Source: Luteibacter jiangsuensis
GTDB taxonomy: Bacteria; Pseudomonadota; Gammaproteobacteria; Xanthomonadales; Rhodanobacteraceae
NCBI RefSeq assembly: GCF_011742555.1
Contig: NZ_JAAQQR010000004.1
Span: 1 to 64,000, forward strand
Length of the DNA: 64,000 bases
Direction: 5' to 3'
Of this stretch, positions 34,006 to 43,960 are shown in pieces. Under the pieces are notes generated by a model. That model searched no databases, was not told the DNA's origin, and was given only the letters and a program-made list of their open reading frames with translations. A program made the translations under genes and the position numbers. How positions within the stretch are numbered: position 1 is the first letter of the stretch; each line of letters starts with the position of its first letter.

Positions 34006-34813
34006 GCACCCGGCTCCTGGCGGTGCGCCCAGCGCGCGATCACCGAGTGCAATGCGTCGATGCCGTCGAACAGCGCAGCGGGACCGGGCTGGAGGATGAT
34101 CGGCGACTTGATCTCGTGCAGTTCGCCGTCGCGCACCGCGGGCATGTCGGCCCAGCCGGGGCGAGCCGCCACGTGTTCCGGCCGGAACCGCTTGCCGCAC
34201 CAGGAACCGAAAACGATGTCGGGCGCACGGCGCACGACTTCCATGGGGTCGGCCAGGATGCGCTGCTTCGCCAGCGGTTCTTCCAGCAGCTCAGGGAATA
34301 CGTCGTCGCCGCCGGCAATACGCACCAGTTCGCCGACCCAGCGGATGCCGGTGATGAGCGGCTCGTCCCACTCCTCGAAGTAAACCCTGGGCCGGCGCGG
34401 CAACGCGGCGGCCTGCGCTGCCACGCTGGCGAGGTGCTCCTCCGCGCGCTGCGCCAGGGCTTCGGCCTTCGCGGTCGCCCCGACCATCGCGCCCAGGCGG
34501 CGAATGTAGGCAACGATGCCATCCACGCTGCGATGGTTGCTGATCCATACCTCCACGCCCGCGCGGATGAGTTCCTGGGCGATGTCGGCCTGCAGGTCGG
34601 AGAAACCGATGGCGAGATCCGGTTTCAGATCGAGGATCTGGCCAATCTTCGCGCTGGTGAATGCGGATACCTTCGGTTTTTCCTTGCGGGCCCGCGGCGG
34701 CCGCACGGTGAAGCCGGAAATGCCGACGATGCGATGATCCTCGCCGATCGCGTAAAGGACTTCGGTCGGTTCTTCGGTGAGGCAGACGATACGCTGCGGA
34801 TAGGCGTCGGACA

Positions 34814-34814
<1 letters not shown>
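34002..34814 (-). CDS. BtuF/FhuD-like substrate-binding protein without clear signal peptide
   Basis: The protein has 270 residues from the ATG at 34814. Motifs of the cobalamin/siderophore binding family are visible: RIVCLTEEPTEVLYAIGEDHRIVG, KIGQILDLKPDLAIG, and GPAALFDGIDALHSVIA. No signal peptide is seen, although related binding proteins are periplasmic; several similar bacterial proteins are annotated as cobalamin-binding without one. It is the last gene of a pdxH-yjbQ-btuF-like minus-strand run, and its start overlaps the yjbQ stop (TGATG). Confidence 0.83.
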
Positions 34815-35254
<440 letters not shown>

Positions 35255-35273
35255 GGCGAACTCCCGGGATGCG

Positions 35274-35861
35274 TTACGGATAAAGCAGGCAGCTGGTCCA
35301 GTGTGTACCGTCCCCGGCGTGCACGATGCGTTCATGCAGGCGGAACGTGGCGCCGTACCAGAACTCCACGCGGTCCGGTTCCACGAGGTAACCGCCCCAG
35401 TGCGGGGGACGGGGCACGTCGCGGCCGGCGAATTCCTTCTCGTAATGCGCCACCCGGTCTTCGAAGGTCTGCCGGTCGGGCAGTTCCCGGCTTTGCTTCG
35501 ACGCCCAGGCACCGATCTGGCTGCCGCGCGGGCGGGTCGCGAAATAGGCGTCCGATTCAGCGGCATCCGTCTTCGTGGCACGCCCCTCGAAGCGCACCTG
35601 GATGCCCTCGCGAATCTGCTTCCAGTGGAAACACAGCGCTACCTGCCCATGCTGCGCGATCTCGTTCGCCTTGGCGCTCTCGTAATTGGTGAAGAAGCGC
35701 AGCCCTCGCTCGTCGATGGCCTTGAGCAGCACGATGCGCGAATGCACCCTGCCGCCCGCGTCGACGGTGGAGAGGTTCATCGCGGTGGGTTCGGGATCGC
35801 CGCTGCCCTTGGCTTCGTCGAGCAGGCCACGGAAGGTGTCGAGGATGATCGGTGTAAGCAT
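35274..35861 (-). CDS. pdxH: Pyridoxamine 5'-phosphate oxidase
   Basis: The protein has 195 residues, a usual length. FMN-binding segments are visible: SRIVLLKAIDERGLRFFTNY, ALCFHWKQ and RGSQIGAWAS. It oxidises pyridoxine or pyridoxamine phosphate to pyridoxal phosphate. The C-terminus ends HWTSCLLYP, close to the RLxP-type family ending. Its start lies only 11 bp from the divergent kinase gene, so any promoter must overlap one of the coding starts. Confidence 0.95.
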   Translation of the reverse strand: MLTPIILDTFRGLLDEAKGSGDPEPTAMNLSTVDAGGRVHSRIVLLKAIDERGLRFFTNYESAKANEIAQHGQVALCFHWKQIREGIQVRFEGRATKTDAAESDAYFATRPRGSQIGAWASKQSRELPDRQTFEDRVAHYEKEFAGRDVPRPPHWGGYLVEPDRVEFWYGATFRLHERIVHAGDGTHWTSCLLYP

Positions 35862-35872
35862 GACGAGGGACT

Positions 35873-36733
35873 ATGCTGTCGGCCATGGAGTCCTTCGATG
35901 CTAGCACGCAGGCGGCCGCTGTCCTCGATCATTTTGCCGCACCCATCGGGCGTGCGAAAGGCCCCTTCGTGCTCGGCATCTCGGGATTGCAGGGCAGTGG
36001 CAAGAGCACCCTTGCGGCCAGTCTCGTCGCCGCGGCGCGCGCACGTGGGTGGGACGCCGTCTCGCTGTCGCTGGACGACGTGTACCTGACCCGCGCCGAG
36101 CGCGAAGCGCTTGCGATGGACGTTCACCCCCTGCTGCGCACCCGCGGCGTACCCGGCACGCACGACCTGGCGCTGCTCGCTTCCACCCTGGACAACCTGG
36201 GCAAGGCATCGCCGGACGCGCCGGTGCGCCTCCCGCGTTTCGACAAGGGCCGTGATGAGCGCCAGGAGCCGTCGTCGTGGCCTTCCGTGGTACGGCCGCC
36301 GCGACTGGTGGTGTTCGAGGGGTGGTGCCTGGGCGTGGAGCCTGCCGCGGATACCTCCGAGCTGGTCGAGCCAGCCAATGCACTGGAACGTGTCGAGGAC
36401 GCCGACGGCCGGTGGCGGCGATGGGTCGACGAGCGTCTCGCCGACTACCTCCCCATCTGGGCTCGCATCGACGCCCTCGTGCTTCTTCAGGCGCCGTCGT
36501 GGGACATCGTGGCGACGTGGCGCGACGAGGCGGAGGAGCCCTTGCGCCGACGCGGGGATCCGGCAGCGATGGACGCTGTCGCGCTGTCCCGCTTCCTGCA
36601 GCACTACGAGCGGATCAGCCGCAGGGCGTTGGAGACATTGGGCGCGAAAGTGGACCTGGTAATCCACCTGGATGCGCACCGCCACGCCATCGCCTCCGGG
36701 GTAGGAGTGCGCCCTGCGCGCGACATCTTTTGA
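35873..36733 (+). CDS. D-glycerate 3-kinase-like P-loop kinase
   Basis: The protein has 286 residues. The P-loop GLQGSGKST near residue 40 is followed by SLSLDDVYLTRAEREAL and HPLLRTRGVPGTHD, features of plant-type glycerate 3-kinase (GLYK). LVVFEGWCLGVEP gives the Walker-B-like region. The likely reaction is ATP-dependent phosphorylation of D-glycerate. The last residues (VGVRPARDIF) and the TGA stop are encoded by the palindromic repeat at 36701-36807, so the natural C-terminus was replaced or extended. Confidence 0.87.
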   Translation: MLSAMESFDASTQAAAVLDHFAAPIGRAKGPFVLGISGLQGSGKSTLAASLVAAARARGWDAVSLSLDDVYLTRAEREALAMDVHPLLRTRGVPGTHDLALLASTLDNLGKASPDAPVRLPRFDKGRDERQEPSSWPSVVRPPRLVVFEGWCLGVEPAADTSELVEPANALERVEDADGRWRRWVDERLADYLPIWARIDALVLLQAPSWDIVATWRDEAEEPLRRRGDPAAMDAVALSRFLQHYERISRRALETLGAKVDLVIHLDAHRHAIASGVGVRPARDIF

Positions 36734-36807
36734 GGCCGAGAATGGGAGCTGGCGCGCTGATTTTCAGATTGGCGCGAAGAGCTGTCGCGCGCAGGGCGCG
36801 CTCCTAC
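36701..36807. repeat. GTAGGAG-class inverted repeat element, copy B
   Basis: This 107-bp copy belongs to the second subtype, with GGGAGCTGGCGCGC in the core, also seen at 39345 and 52126 (the last with GGAGCTGG). It fills the gap between the convergent kinase and epimerase genes and supplies the stop codon of both: TGA at 36731-36733 for the kinase, and TAG (complement of 36804-36806) for the epimerase. Confidence 0.9.
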
Positions 36808-37670
36808 CCTTCTGGGTGCGAATCGAGCAGCGCGGCGTAGCCCTCGCGCGCGTCGGGCCACGCGCAGCGGAAGCCTGCGGCGCGCAGCCGAGCGTTCGAA
36901 AGGCGCTTGTTACCGATCCCTGCGGGGCCGGGGCCGTCCGGTGGCAGCGGCGCACCGGTGAGGCGGGCCAGGTGATCGTAAAGAACGTCGATCGGCAGCG
37001 GCGTGTCGTCCACGCCGACATACACCGCTTCCGGCGCGGGCAGCTCCAGGAGGAAGGCGAGCGCCGCTGCGGCGTCGTCCACGTGGATGCGATTGGCATA
37101 GACCTCGCGCCCACGCGGCACCGCCGCCTTGCCCTCGCGCAGGCGATCAAACAGCTGCGTGCGGCCGGGACCATAGAGGCCCGCCAGCCGCAGGGACACG
37201 CCACCCACCGGCAGCGCGGCAAGGCTGCGCTCCGCTTCCAGCAATACACGGCCATTGAATCCCGGCGGATCCGGCGGCGTGTCTTCGTCCACCCAGCCGC
37301 CCCCGTGCTCGCCATAGACGGCGGACGACGAGACGAACAAGGTCCGCTGCGGCGGTACAGGCAGCACGTCCAGCAGGTGGCGAAGGCCATCGACGAATAC
37401 CGCGCGATAGGAGGCTTCGTCCCGGGCATCGGCGGTCGGCGAAAAGACCACCGCATCCACCGCCGGCAAGCCGGAAAGCGTGCCCGGCCGGGTCACGTCG
37501 CCACGAAGCCAGACGATGCCGTCGCCGCCGGCTGCTTCGCCGCGGCGGAGGGCGAACACCTTCCGGCCCTTCGCCAGCAGGCGATGGGCCAGCCGGGTGC
37601 CCACGTCGCCGGCGCCCGCGATCAGCACAGAACGCGGAACGGGCCTCTCGGTGGTGTTTTCTGCGGACAT
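36804..37670 (-). CDS. NAD(P)-binding SDR/epimerase family protein
   Basis: The protein has 288 residues from the ATG at 37670; the much longer open frame runs through aroK on the other strand and is not real. LIAGAGDVGTRLAHRLL is the Rossmann glycine motif, and FVSSSAVYGEHGG follows the extended SDR pattern seen in YeeZ-like epimerases. The YxxxK pair is not obvious. The substrate is unknown. The TAG stop lies inside repeat copy B. It is divergent from aroK. Confidence 0.82.
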   Translation of the reverse strand: MSAENTTERPVPRSVLIAGAGDVGTRLAHRLLAKGRKVFALRRGEAAGGDGIVWLRGDVTRPGTLSGLPAVDAVVFSPTADARDEASYRAVFVDGLRHLLDVLPVPPQRTLFVSSSAVYGEHGGGWVDEDTPPDPPGFNGRVLLEAERSLAALPVGGVSLRLAGLYGPGRTQLFDRLREGKAAVPRGREVYANRIHVDDAAAALAFLLELPAPEAVYVGVDDTPLPIDVLYDHLARLTGAPLPPDGPGPAGIGNKRLSNARLRAAGFRCAWPDAREGYAALLDSHPEG

Positions 37671-37703
37671 GGCGCCTGCGACATTCGAACGGAGTGCCCT
37701 ATC

Positions 37704-38243
37704 ATGGGCGTAATGAATCCTTCGCCCAACCTCTTTCTCGTCGGGCCCACGGGCGCCGGCAAGACCTCGATCGGACAGCGCCTCGCGGCCCACTACGGAC
37801 TGCCTTTCGTCGATCTCGACGTGGAGATCGAAGCGCGCTGCGGCATGACCATCGCCGAACTTTTCGCGGCCGAGGGCGAAGCGGCCTTCCGCGCGCGCGA
37901 GTGCGCGCAACTTGAAGAGTCCAGCCTGCGCCAGGGCATCGTTCTGGCCACCGGCGCGGGCGCCGTGCTCGATCCGGCGAATCGCGAAGCGCTGATGTCG
38001 CGCGGTACCGTGCTCATGCTGGGAGTGGACGTGGACGAGCAACTCGACCGCCTCCAGCACGACACGGCCCGCCCCATGATCGCCGGCGGCGACCGCCGGG
38101 GCAGGCTGGAATCGTTGGCCGAACACCGCAATCATCTGTACGAGGACATCGCGGACCTGATCTTCCGTGGGCGCCGCGAAAGCGTCGACGAAGCGGTTCC
38201 CCGCGCCATCGCCCTCCTCGACCGTCACTGGAAACGCACCTGA
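37704..38243 (+). CDS. aroK: Shikimate kinase
   Basis: The protein has 179 residues from the ATG at 37704, with GGAG nine bases upstream; the internal ATG at 37713 is the alternative. The P-loop is GPTGAGKTS. The shikimate-binding motif is FVDLDVEIE, with [11 protein letters not shown] and ATGAGAVLD as further family segments. It phosphorylates shikimate in aromatic amino-acid synthesis. It overlaps aroB as TGATG, the usual aroK-aroB order. Confidence 0.96.
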   Translation: MGVMNPSPNLFLVGPTGAGKTSIGQRLAAHYGLPFVDLDVEIEARCGMTIAELFAAEGEAAFRARECAQLEESSLRQGIVLATGAGAVLDPANREALMSRGTVLMLGVDVDEQLDRLQHDTARPMIAGGDRRGRLESLAEHRNHLYEDIADLIFRGRRESVDEAVPRAIALLDRHWKRT

Positions 38244-39316
38244 TGGAAACCCTGCACGTCGACCTCGCCGGTCGCAGTTATCCGATCTGGATCGGCCCGG
38301 GCCTGCTGGAGGACCACGCTCGCTGGCGGGCCCTCGTCCGTGGCAGGCACGTGCTGGTGGTGAGCAATACCACCGTGGCACCGCTCTACCTCGACCGCGT
38401 GGCGAAGGGGCTGGATGGCCTGCATTGGTCCTCGTTCCTGCTCGACGACGGCGAGACGCACAAGACGTTCGCCAACGTGGGCAAGGTGCTCGAAGCCCTT
38501 GGCGCGCTCGGCGCCACGCGCGACGCCTGCGTCGTCGCCCTCGGCGGCGGCGTGGTGGGCGACCTCGCCGGGTTTGCCGCGGCGTGCTGGATGCGCGGCA
38601 TCGACTTCATTCAGATGCCCACCACCCTGCTGGCGATGGTCGACTCCTCGGTCGGCGGCAAGACGGGCGTGAACCTGCCCGTGGGCAAGAACCTCGCCGG
38701 TGCCTTCCACCAGCCCCGCGCGGTGGTTGCCGACATCGATCTCCTGCACTCGCTGCCGCAGCGCGAATACCGCGCGGGCCTGGCGGAAGTCGTGAAGGGC
38801 GCTGCCATCGGCGATCCCGCCTTCTTCGCCTGGCTAGAAACCCATGCCGACGCGCTTGCCGCGCGCGAGACCGCGCCCCTCATCGAGGCCATCGCGCGCA
38901 AATGCGCTTACAAGGCGGGCGTGGTGTCGCGCGACGAAACCGAACAAGGCGAACGCGCCCTGCTCAACCTCGGCCATACCTTCGGCCATGCCATCGAAAC
39001 CGCGGGGAATTACAGCGATCTGCTGCACGGCGAGGCCGTGGCCGTGGGCATGGTGCTGGCCGCGAGGCTCTCCGAGCGTCTGGGGCTGTCCGCTGCCGAA
39101 GACACCGCGCGCCTGATTGCCCTGCTCCACCGGCTGGGCCTTCCCACCGAGACCTCGCGCCAATACCCGGCGAGTCAGCTCATCGAACTGATGCGGCTCG
39201 ACAAGAAGAACAGCGCGGGCACGTTGCGGCTCATTCTCTGGCGCGGCATCGGCAAGGCTGAGATCGTGTCGGGCGTCGCCGAAGAAGCCGTGCTCGAAGT
39301 CCTTGGGGCGGGTTGA
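38243..39316 (+). CDS. aroB: 3-dehydroquinate synthase
   Basis: The protein has 357 residues. The NAD-binding glycine loop is [17 protein letters not shown], and the metal and substrate motifs are [22 protein letters not shown] and HGEAVAVGM. It makes 3-dehydroquinate from DAHP. Translational coupling with aroK is indicated by overlapping stop and start. Repeat copy C begins 29 bp after its stop. Confidence 0.97.
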   Translation: METLHVDLAGRSYPIWIGPGLLEDHARWRALVRGRHVLVVSNTTVAPLYLDRVAKGLDGLHWSSFLLDDGETHKTFANVGKVLEALGALGATRDACVVALGGGVVGDLAGFAAACWMRGIDFIQMPTTLLAMVDSSVGGKTGVNLPVGKNLAGAFHQPRAVVADIDLLHSLPQREYRAGLAEVVKGAAIGDPAFFAWLETHADALAARETAPLIEAIARKCAYKAGVVSRDETEQGERALLNLGHTFGHAIETAGNYSDLLHGEAVAVGMVLAARLSERLGLSAAEDTARLIALLHRLGLPTETSRQYPASQLIELMRLDKKNSAGTLRLILWRGIGKAEIVSGVAEEAVLEVLGAG

Positions 39317-39344
39317 CCGCTTTTCGCGCCAGGCAGGACCCGCT

Positions 39345-39450
39345 GTAGGAGCGCGCCCTGCGCGCGACATGTTTTGAGGCCAAAGCCGGGAGCTGGCGCG
39401 CCAGCCTGCAGACCGGTGCGAAAGGCTGTCGCGCGCAGGCGCGCTCCTAC
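39345..39450. repeat. GTAGGAG-class inverted repeat element, copy C
   Basis: This 106-bp copy lies between aroB and the WGR-domain gene. It opens GTAGGAGCGCGCCCTGCGCG and closes GCGCGCTCCTAC, with the GGGAGCTGGCGCGC core of the second subtype. Together with flanking bases it fills most of the 223-bp gap; no other feature is evident there. Confidence 0.9.
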
Positions 39451-39539
39451 ACGAGCCGACTGACCGTGAGGGTCGAGGCAGAGCAACCTCTTGGTAAAGG
39501 CCCTACAATGATCGGCCCTGCGCCTGTCACGGATCGCTG

Positions 39540-39803
39540 ATGCGGATCTACCTGCAAACCATGCCCGAAGCGGGGGCGGAGTCGCCCCGGTACGTGCAGA
39601 TCACGCTCGAGCAGGACCTGCTCGGCGGCTGGACCCTGTACCGCGAGAGCGGCGTGCAGGGCGGCAAGGCCATGCTCAAGCGCGAGGTCTTCGTCGACCG
39701 CGACGCCGCGCTGGCCGCGTTCACCAAAGCGCGCGACGCTCAGATCAAGAAAGGCTTCAAAGTGATGTTCAGCCAGGGACAGGAGTCGGCGCATGGCCGC
39801 TGA
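39540..39803 (+). CDS. Small WGR-domain protein
   Basis: The protein has 87 residues. The body reads [21 protein letters not shown], a WGR-type fold with GGW in the expected place, then [32 protein letters not shown] domains bind DNA or RNA ends in larger proteins; the stand-alone form has no assigned role. It overlaps hemE by 11 bp, and the hemE ribosome-binding site lies inside it, so the pair is cotranscribed. Confidence 0.82.
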   Translation: MRIYLQTMPEAGAESPRYVQITLEQDLLGGWTLYRESGVQGGKAMLKREVFVDRDAALAAFTKARDAQIKKGFKVMFSQGQESAHGR

Positions 39804-40863
39804 ACTCCGCAACGACCGCTTCCTTCGCGCGCTGCGCCGCCAACCCACCGACACCACGCCCATCTGGGTCATGCGGCAAGCCGGCCGCTATCTGCCGGAA
39901 TACCGGGCCACGCGTGCCCGCGCAGGCAGCTTCATGGGGCTGGCGACGAATCCGGAGTACGCGTGCGAGGTCACGTTGCAGCCACTGGAACGGTTCGAAC
40001 TGGATGCCGCCATCCTGTTCTCCGACATCCTCACCATCCCTGACGCGATGGGCCTCGGGCTGTCGTTCGCACAGGGCGAGGGCCCGCGGTTCGCGCGCCC
40101 GTTGCGCGACGCGGCCGCCATCGAGGCACTTACCGTGCCCGACATGGACGGCGAACTGCGCTACGTGATGGACGCGGTGCGCCTGATCCGCCGGGAACTG
40201 GACGGCCGCGTGCCGTTGATCGGATTCTCCGGCAGTCCGTGGACACTCGCCTGCTACATGGTGGAGGGGCAAGGCTCGCGCGACTTCGCGCGGGTGAAGG
40301 CGCTGGCGTGGGACCAGCCCGCGCTCGCCCACCGACTGCTGGATACGATCGCTCGCGCCGTCGCCGCCTATCTTGTCGCCCAGGCCCATGCCGGTGCCCA
40401 GGCCCTCATGATCTTCGACACCTGGGGCGGCCTGTTGGGCCCGGGGCCCTTCCGCGAATTCTCCCTGCGTTACATGGCGCAGGTGGTCGAGGTGCTGAAA
40501 ACCGACGCGGCCAGCCGCGACCTGCCCGTGATTCTCTTCTCGAAAGGCGCGGGCGGCCAGTTGGAAGCACTCGCCGATACCGGCTGTGCCGGCCTTGGGG
40601 TCGACTGGACGCTCGACATCGGCGAAGCCCGCCGCCGCGTGGGCGACCGCGTCGCGCTACAGGGCAATCTCGATCCGGCGGTGCTGCTGGCGTCGCCGGA
40701 GGTCGTGGCGCGTGAGGCGCGCGCCGTGCTCGACGCCTTCGGCAACCATCCGGGTCACGTCTTCAACCTCGGCCATGGCATCACGCCGGAGGTGAATCCG
40801 GAGAACGTGAAGGTGCTGGTGGATACCGTGCATGAGCACGGACGGGTGATTCGCGCCCTCTGA
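39793..40863 (+). CDS. hemE: Uroporphyrinogen decarboxylase
   Basis: The protein has 356 residues. The N-terminal [20 protein letters not shown] is the classical URO-D signature. [16 protein letters not shown] and the C-terminal [16 protein letters not shown] are further hallmarks. It decarboxylates uroporphyrinogen III to coproporphyrinogen III in heme synthesis. AGGAG precedes the ATG. Heme is the substrate of the oxygenase encoded 8 kb upstream, but no direct regulatory link is visible. Confidence 0.97.
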   Translation: MAAELRNDRFLRALRRQPTDTTPIWVMRQAGRYLPEYRATRARAGSFMGLATNPEYACEVTLQPLERFELDAAILFSDILTIPDAMGLGLSFAQGEGPRFARPLRDAAAIEALTVPDMDGELRYVMDAVRLIRRELDGRVPLIGFSGSPWTLACYMVEGQGSRDFARVKALAWDQPALAHRLLDTIARAVAAYLVAQAHAGAQALMIFDTWGGLLGPGPFREFSLRYMAQVVEVLKTDAASRDLPVILFSKGAGGQLEALADTGCAGLGVDWTLDIGEARRRVGDRVALQGNLDPAVLLASPEVVAREARAVLDAFGNHPGHVFNLGHGITPEVNPENVKVLVDTVHEHGRVIRAL

Positions 40864-40885
40864 CGGCCCGCCGCACTGCAATCCC

Positions 40886-40982
40886 GTAGGAGCGCGCCTT
40901 GCGCGCGACAGTCTTTCGCGAGGAGCAACAGGGCCTGTTACTCACGGCCCCAAGAGCTGTCGCGCGCAGGGCGCGCTCCTAC
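40886..40982. repeat. GTAGGAG-class inverted repeat element, copy D
   Basis: This 97-bp copy has the same core subtype as copy A in bphO, with a CTCACGGCCCCAA segment, and lies between hemE and the convergent lipoprotein gene. It opens GTAGGAGCGCGCCTTGCGCG. It makes up most of the roughly 150-bp gap. Confidence 0.9.
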
Positions 40983-41014
40983 CATGGTCCACTTCCGTCG
41001 AGACCTGCGTGGAT

Positions 41015-41527
41015 TCAGAACCGATTCGGCCCCGCGATGTGGCACTTCGCCAGCGCACCGCGCGCGGCGTTCGCGCCGTTGGTGTCGCCGGCCTGGAGCC
41101 GCATTTCCACCACGGTCTGCCAGTTGCGCGCGCACAGGCTGCCCGACTTCGGGCCCATCTCGAACGACTGCTTCGAAAGTTGCTCGGCCAGCGGGTAATC
41201 CTGCCGGCGAATGGCAATCTCGGCGCGGTCCTGGATGAGTTCCGGGGCTTCAGGCGCCAGCTTCAGCGCCTGCAGCAGCTTCGCGTCGGCCTCGTCGTAC
41301 TTGCCCGCGCGTTCGTCCGCCCGGGCGGCCTGCTCCAGGCCCTGCACGCCCGGATCGCGCAGCGGCGCGACCTCGATGGCGGATTTCTCCCTTTCGCCCG
41401 CGGCGCGAACCTGGGCCACGATGTCGTAAGTGGGCTTGCTGGGGCGGGTGGCCTGCGGCGGCGCAGGCTGGCTGCAGGCGGCGACGAGCGTAACGGCGGC
41501 GATGGCACAAAGACGAAGGCGATGCAT
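41015..41527 (-). CDS. TPR-containing lipoprotein, LpoP-like PBP1b cofactor candidate
   Basis: The protein has 170 residues from the ATG at 41527, 2 bp after the PBP1b stop. The signal peptide ends with a lipobox LVAAC, so it is an outer-membrane lipoprotein candidate. After a Pro-rich linker, TPR-like helices are visible (AGKYDEADAKLLQALKLAPE and DYPLAEQLSKQSFEMGP). In Pseudomonas aeruginosa a TPR lipoprotein, LpoP, encoded next to the PBP1b gene activates that enzyme. The same arrangement here suggests the same role. Sequence identity cannot be checked. Confidence 0.75.
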   Translation of the reverse strand: MHRLRLCAIAAVTLVAACSQPAPPQATRPSKPTYDIVAQVRAAGEREKSAIEVAPLRDPGVQGLEQAARADERAGKYDEADAKLLQALKLAPEAPELIQDRAEIAIRRQDYPLAEQLSKQSFEMGPKSGSLCARNWQTVVEMRLQAGDTNGANAARGALAKCHIAGPNRF

Positions 41528-41529
41528 GG

Positions 41530-43863
41530 TCAATCCGTAGGATTACTGGGTACCGGGGACGCCGGCACTTCAGGCTCGGCGTCGCCGCCGAACATACCCT
41601 TGAATCGCTGCCAGAAACAGCCCTCTTCCGCTTCGGGCACGTAACCCGACACAAAGGGGAACTGCCGCGCACCCTCACAGGAGGGGTCGGTGCGCTTGCC
41701 GCTCTGCGGATTCACATAGGCCATTTCCAGGCCGTCGCCCAGCGTGGTGGGCAGCGGGCGCGTGGGCATCTTGCGGAACAATTCCTGCCACACGCGCATG
41801 CTGCCGGTGGCGCCGTAGAGCCCTGTCGGCTTGTTGTCGTCGCGGCCCATCCAGACGATGGCGAGGCGGTCGCCCGTGAAGCCCGCGAACCAGCTGTCGC
41901 GTTGGCTGTCGCTGGTGCCGGTCTTGCCGGCCGCATGCAGCCAGGAAAGGCCGGAGTTGCCGATGGCCGCGGCGGTACCGCTGTTCACCACCTGCTGCAT
42001 GGCCCACGTGGTGAGCCGTGCCGCGGTCTGATACTCGCCCTCACCGCCCTTCACCTCGTAGCGCTTGATCGCCTGGCCCTTGGCGTCCATGACGCCGCGT
42101 ACCGCCACCAGGGGCAGCGCGTGGCCGTCGGCGGCGATGTATTCGTAAAGCTGCGCGACCTGCAAGGGCGACAGATCCACCGCGCCGAGGAGCAGCGACG
42201 GGCTGGGATTCACGTTCTCCAGTCCGAAGGATTCAAGGAAGCCCTTGATGCGCGGCACGCCCACCTGCAAACCCAGGTTCACCGTGGCCAGGTTCCACGA
42301 ATGCACCAGCGCGTCGAGCATGGGCACCTGGCCGTGGATCTGGCGATCGTCATTCTGCGGCGTCCACGGTGTGCCGTCGGGCTGGCGCATGTTGATCGGG
42401 GTGTCGTCCAGAATGGATGACAGCGACCACCGCGACGGCTGCGCCAGCGCCACGAGGTAAACGAACGGTTTCACCAGCGAACCGATGGGCCGACGCGCGT
42501 CGAGAGCACGGTTGAAACCCTGGTCGCCCGGATCGCGCGAGCCGACCACGGCCAGCACGCTGCCGTTGGTGGTATCGGTGACCACCGCCGCCGCCTGCGC
42601 CGCCGCGCCGCGCTTGCCCAACGCCTTCGCGGTAGTGAGGATCGCCTGCTCGGTGTAGAGCTGGGCCGCGGGGTCCAGCGTCGTGAAGATGGAAAGGCTG
42701 CCGTCGCGCAGCGCCGCCTCGTCGAAATCGGCTGTGATCTGCGAGCGGACCAGCTGCATGAACGCCGGGAAACGGTTGTGCGGCAACTGCGCGTTCGCCG
42801 CGATGCCGAGCGGCGTCGCTTGCGCCGCCTTCGTCTGCGCGTCGTCGAGCAGGCCCGTGTCGTGGAACTGCTGCAGCACGAGGTTGCGGCGCGCCAGCGC
42901 GCGCTCCGGATAGCGGCGCGGATCGTAGTAGCTGGGGCCCTTCACCAGTCCAATGAGCAGGGCGATCTCCTGCGGGCGAAGATCTTCGAGGCGGCGTCCG
43001 AAGAAGAACTCGCCGCCGGCCGCGAACCCATGCACGGCCTGGTTGCCCTGCTGTCCGAGGAACACCTCGTTCACATAGGCCTCGAGGATGCGTCCCTTCG
43101 AGTAGTGCGCTTCCATGAGCAGCGAGAGGATGGCCTCGTTCACCTTGCGCAGCATGTTCTGGCTGCGGTCGAGGAAGAGGTTGCGTACCAGCTGCTGGGT
43201 GAGCGTGGAGCCGCCCTGCACCGTATGCCCGGCGCGCAGGTTCGCGAAGGACGCGCGCAGGATGGCGGAGAAGTCGAGACCGATGTGGTTCTTGAAGTCG
43301 CGGTCTTCCACGGCCTGCAGGCCCTGCACGAGCAGCGGCGGCACATTCTCGAGACGCACGATCCGGCGCTCTTCCTGCTGTGCACCGTAAAGCGTGGCGA
43401 TGCGCGCGGGATCGAGGTGAATCGCCTTGATGGGCTTGTCGTTCGTGTCGTCGACTACCGACGCCACTTGTCCGCCGGACAGCGCGACGCGGATGCGATG
43501 CGGCAGCTCGCCGCCGTCCGGTCCCGCGTAACCATGCGAGGCAATGAGGAACCGGGAGCCGTTCTTGGAATAGCTGCCCTGGATCTTGCCACCCCCTTCA
43601 GTGGTGTAGCCCGCGAAGGTGAGTTCCAGTTCGAGCGCCGCCGGCGTCATAGGCACGCCCTGGGCCAGCGGCAGCGGCCGCGCATACACCCGCGTCGGCA
43701 CGGCGAATACGAGGTCGCTGAAGCGGCTCTGCAGGCGCGAATTCAGCACCAGTGTGTACGGCAGCAGGAAGCCGAAGACGAGGCCCATCACCAGCCAGAA
43801 GGGGACGCGCAGCCAGGGCCAGCTGGCGCGCAGGAGGGAGCCGAGACGATTCAGGAAGGCCAA
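41530..43863 (-). CDS. mrcB: Bifunctional penicillin-binding protein 1B
   Basis: The protein has 777 residues if it starts at the TTG at 43863 with CAGGA upstream; the open frame beyond has no family-like sequence. A cytoplasmic segment and one TM helix (WLVMGLVFGFLLPYTLVL) lead into a UB2H-like region. The GT51 glycosyltransferase follows (AVEDRDFKNHIGLD, GGSTLTQQLVRNLFL). The transpeptidase has the active-site motif GSLVKPF (SxxK), SWN and GKTGTSD. It polymerises and crosslinks peptidoglycan. The downstream lipoprotein may be its activator. Confidence 0.95.
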   Translation of the reverse strand: MAFLNRLGSLLRASWPWLRVPFWLVMGLVFGFLLPYTLVLNSRLQSRFSDLVFAVPTRVYARPLPLAQGVPMTPAALELELTFAGYTTEGGGKIQGSYSKNGSRFLIASHGYAGPDGGELPHRIRVALSGGQVASVVDDTNDKPIKAIHLDPARIATLYGAQQEERRIVRLENVPPLLVQGLQAVEDRDFKNHIGLDFSAILRASFANLRAGHTVQGGSTLTQQLVRNLFLDRSQNMLRKVNEAILSLLMEAHYSKGRILEAYVNEVFLGQQGNQAVHGFAAGGEFFFGRRLEDLRPQEIALLIGLVKGPSYYDPRRYPERALARRNLVLQQFHDTGLLDDAQTKAAQATPLGIAANAQLPHNRFPAFMQLVRSQITADFDEAALRDGSLSIFTTLDPAAQLYTEQAILTTAKALGKRGAAAQAAAVVTDTTNGSVLAVVGSRDPGDQGFNRALDARRPIGSLVKPFVYLVALAQPSRWSLSSILDDTPINMRQPDGTPWTPQNDDRQIHGQVPMLDALVHSWNLATVNLGLQVGVPRIKGFLESFGLENVNPSPSLLLGAVDLSPLQVAQLYEYIAADGHALPLVAVRGVMDAKGQAIKRYEVKGGEGEYQTAARLTTWAMQQVVNSGTAAAIGNSGLSWLHAAGKTGTSDSQRDSWFAGFTGDRLAIVWMGRDDNKPTGLYGATGSMRVWQELFRKMPTRPLPTTLGDGLEMAYVNPQSGKRTDPSCEGARQFPFVSGYVPEAEEGCFWQRFKGMFGGDAEPEVPASPVPSNPTD

Positions 43864-43960
43864 CGCGGAGGAGTCCTGGGGGAGAAGACGTGCGGAGATG
43901 ATAGGGGCACTTTCCCGGCAGCCATCTGAACGGATGCTGGCAAGGGTATGGCGACCGGGC

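Noticed and set aside
37671-38381. Long minus-strand extension of the epimerase frame through aroK
   Set aside because: The extension lies opposite aroK and has no family similarity; the natural ATG is at 37670.
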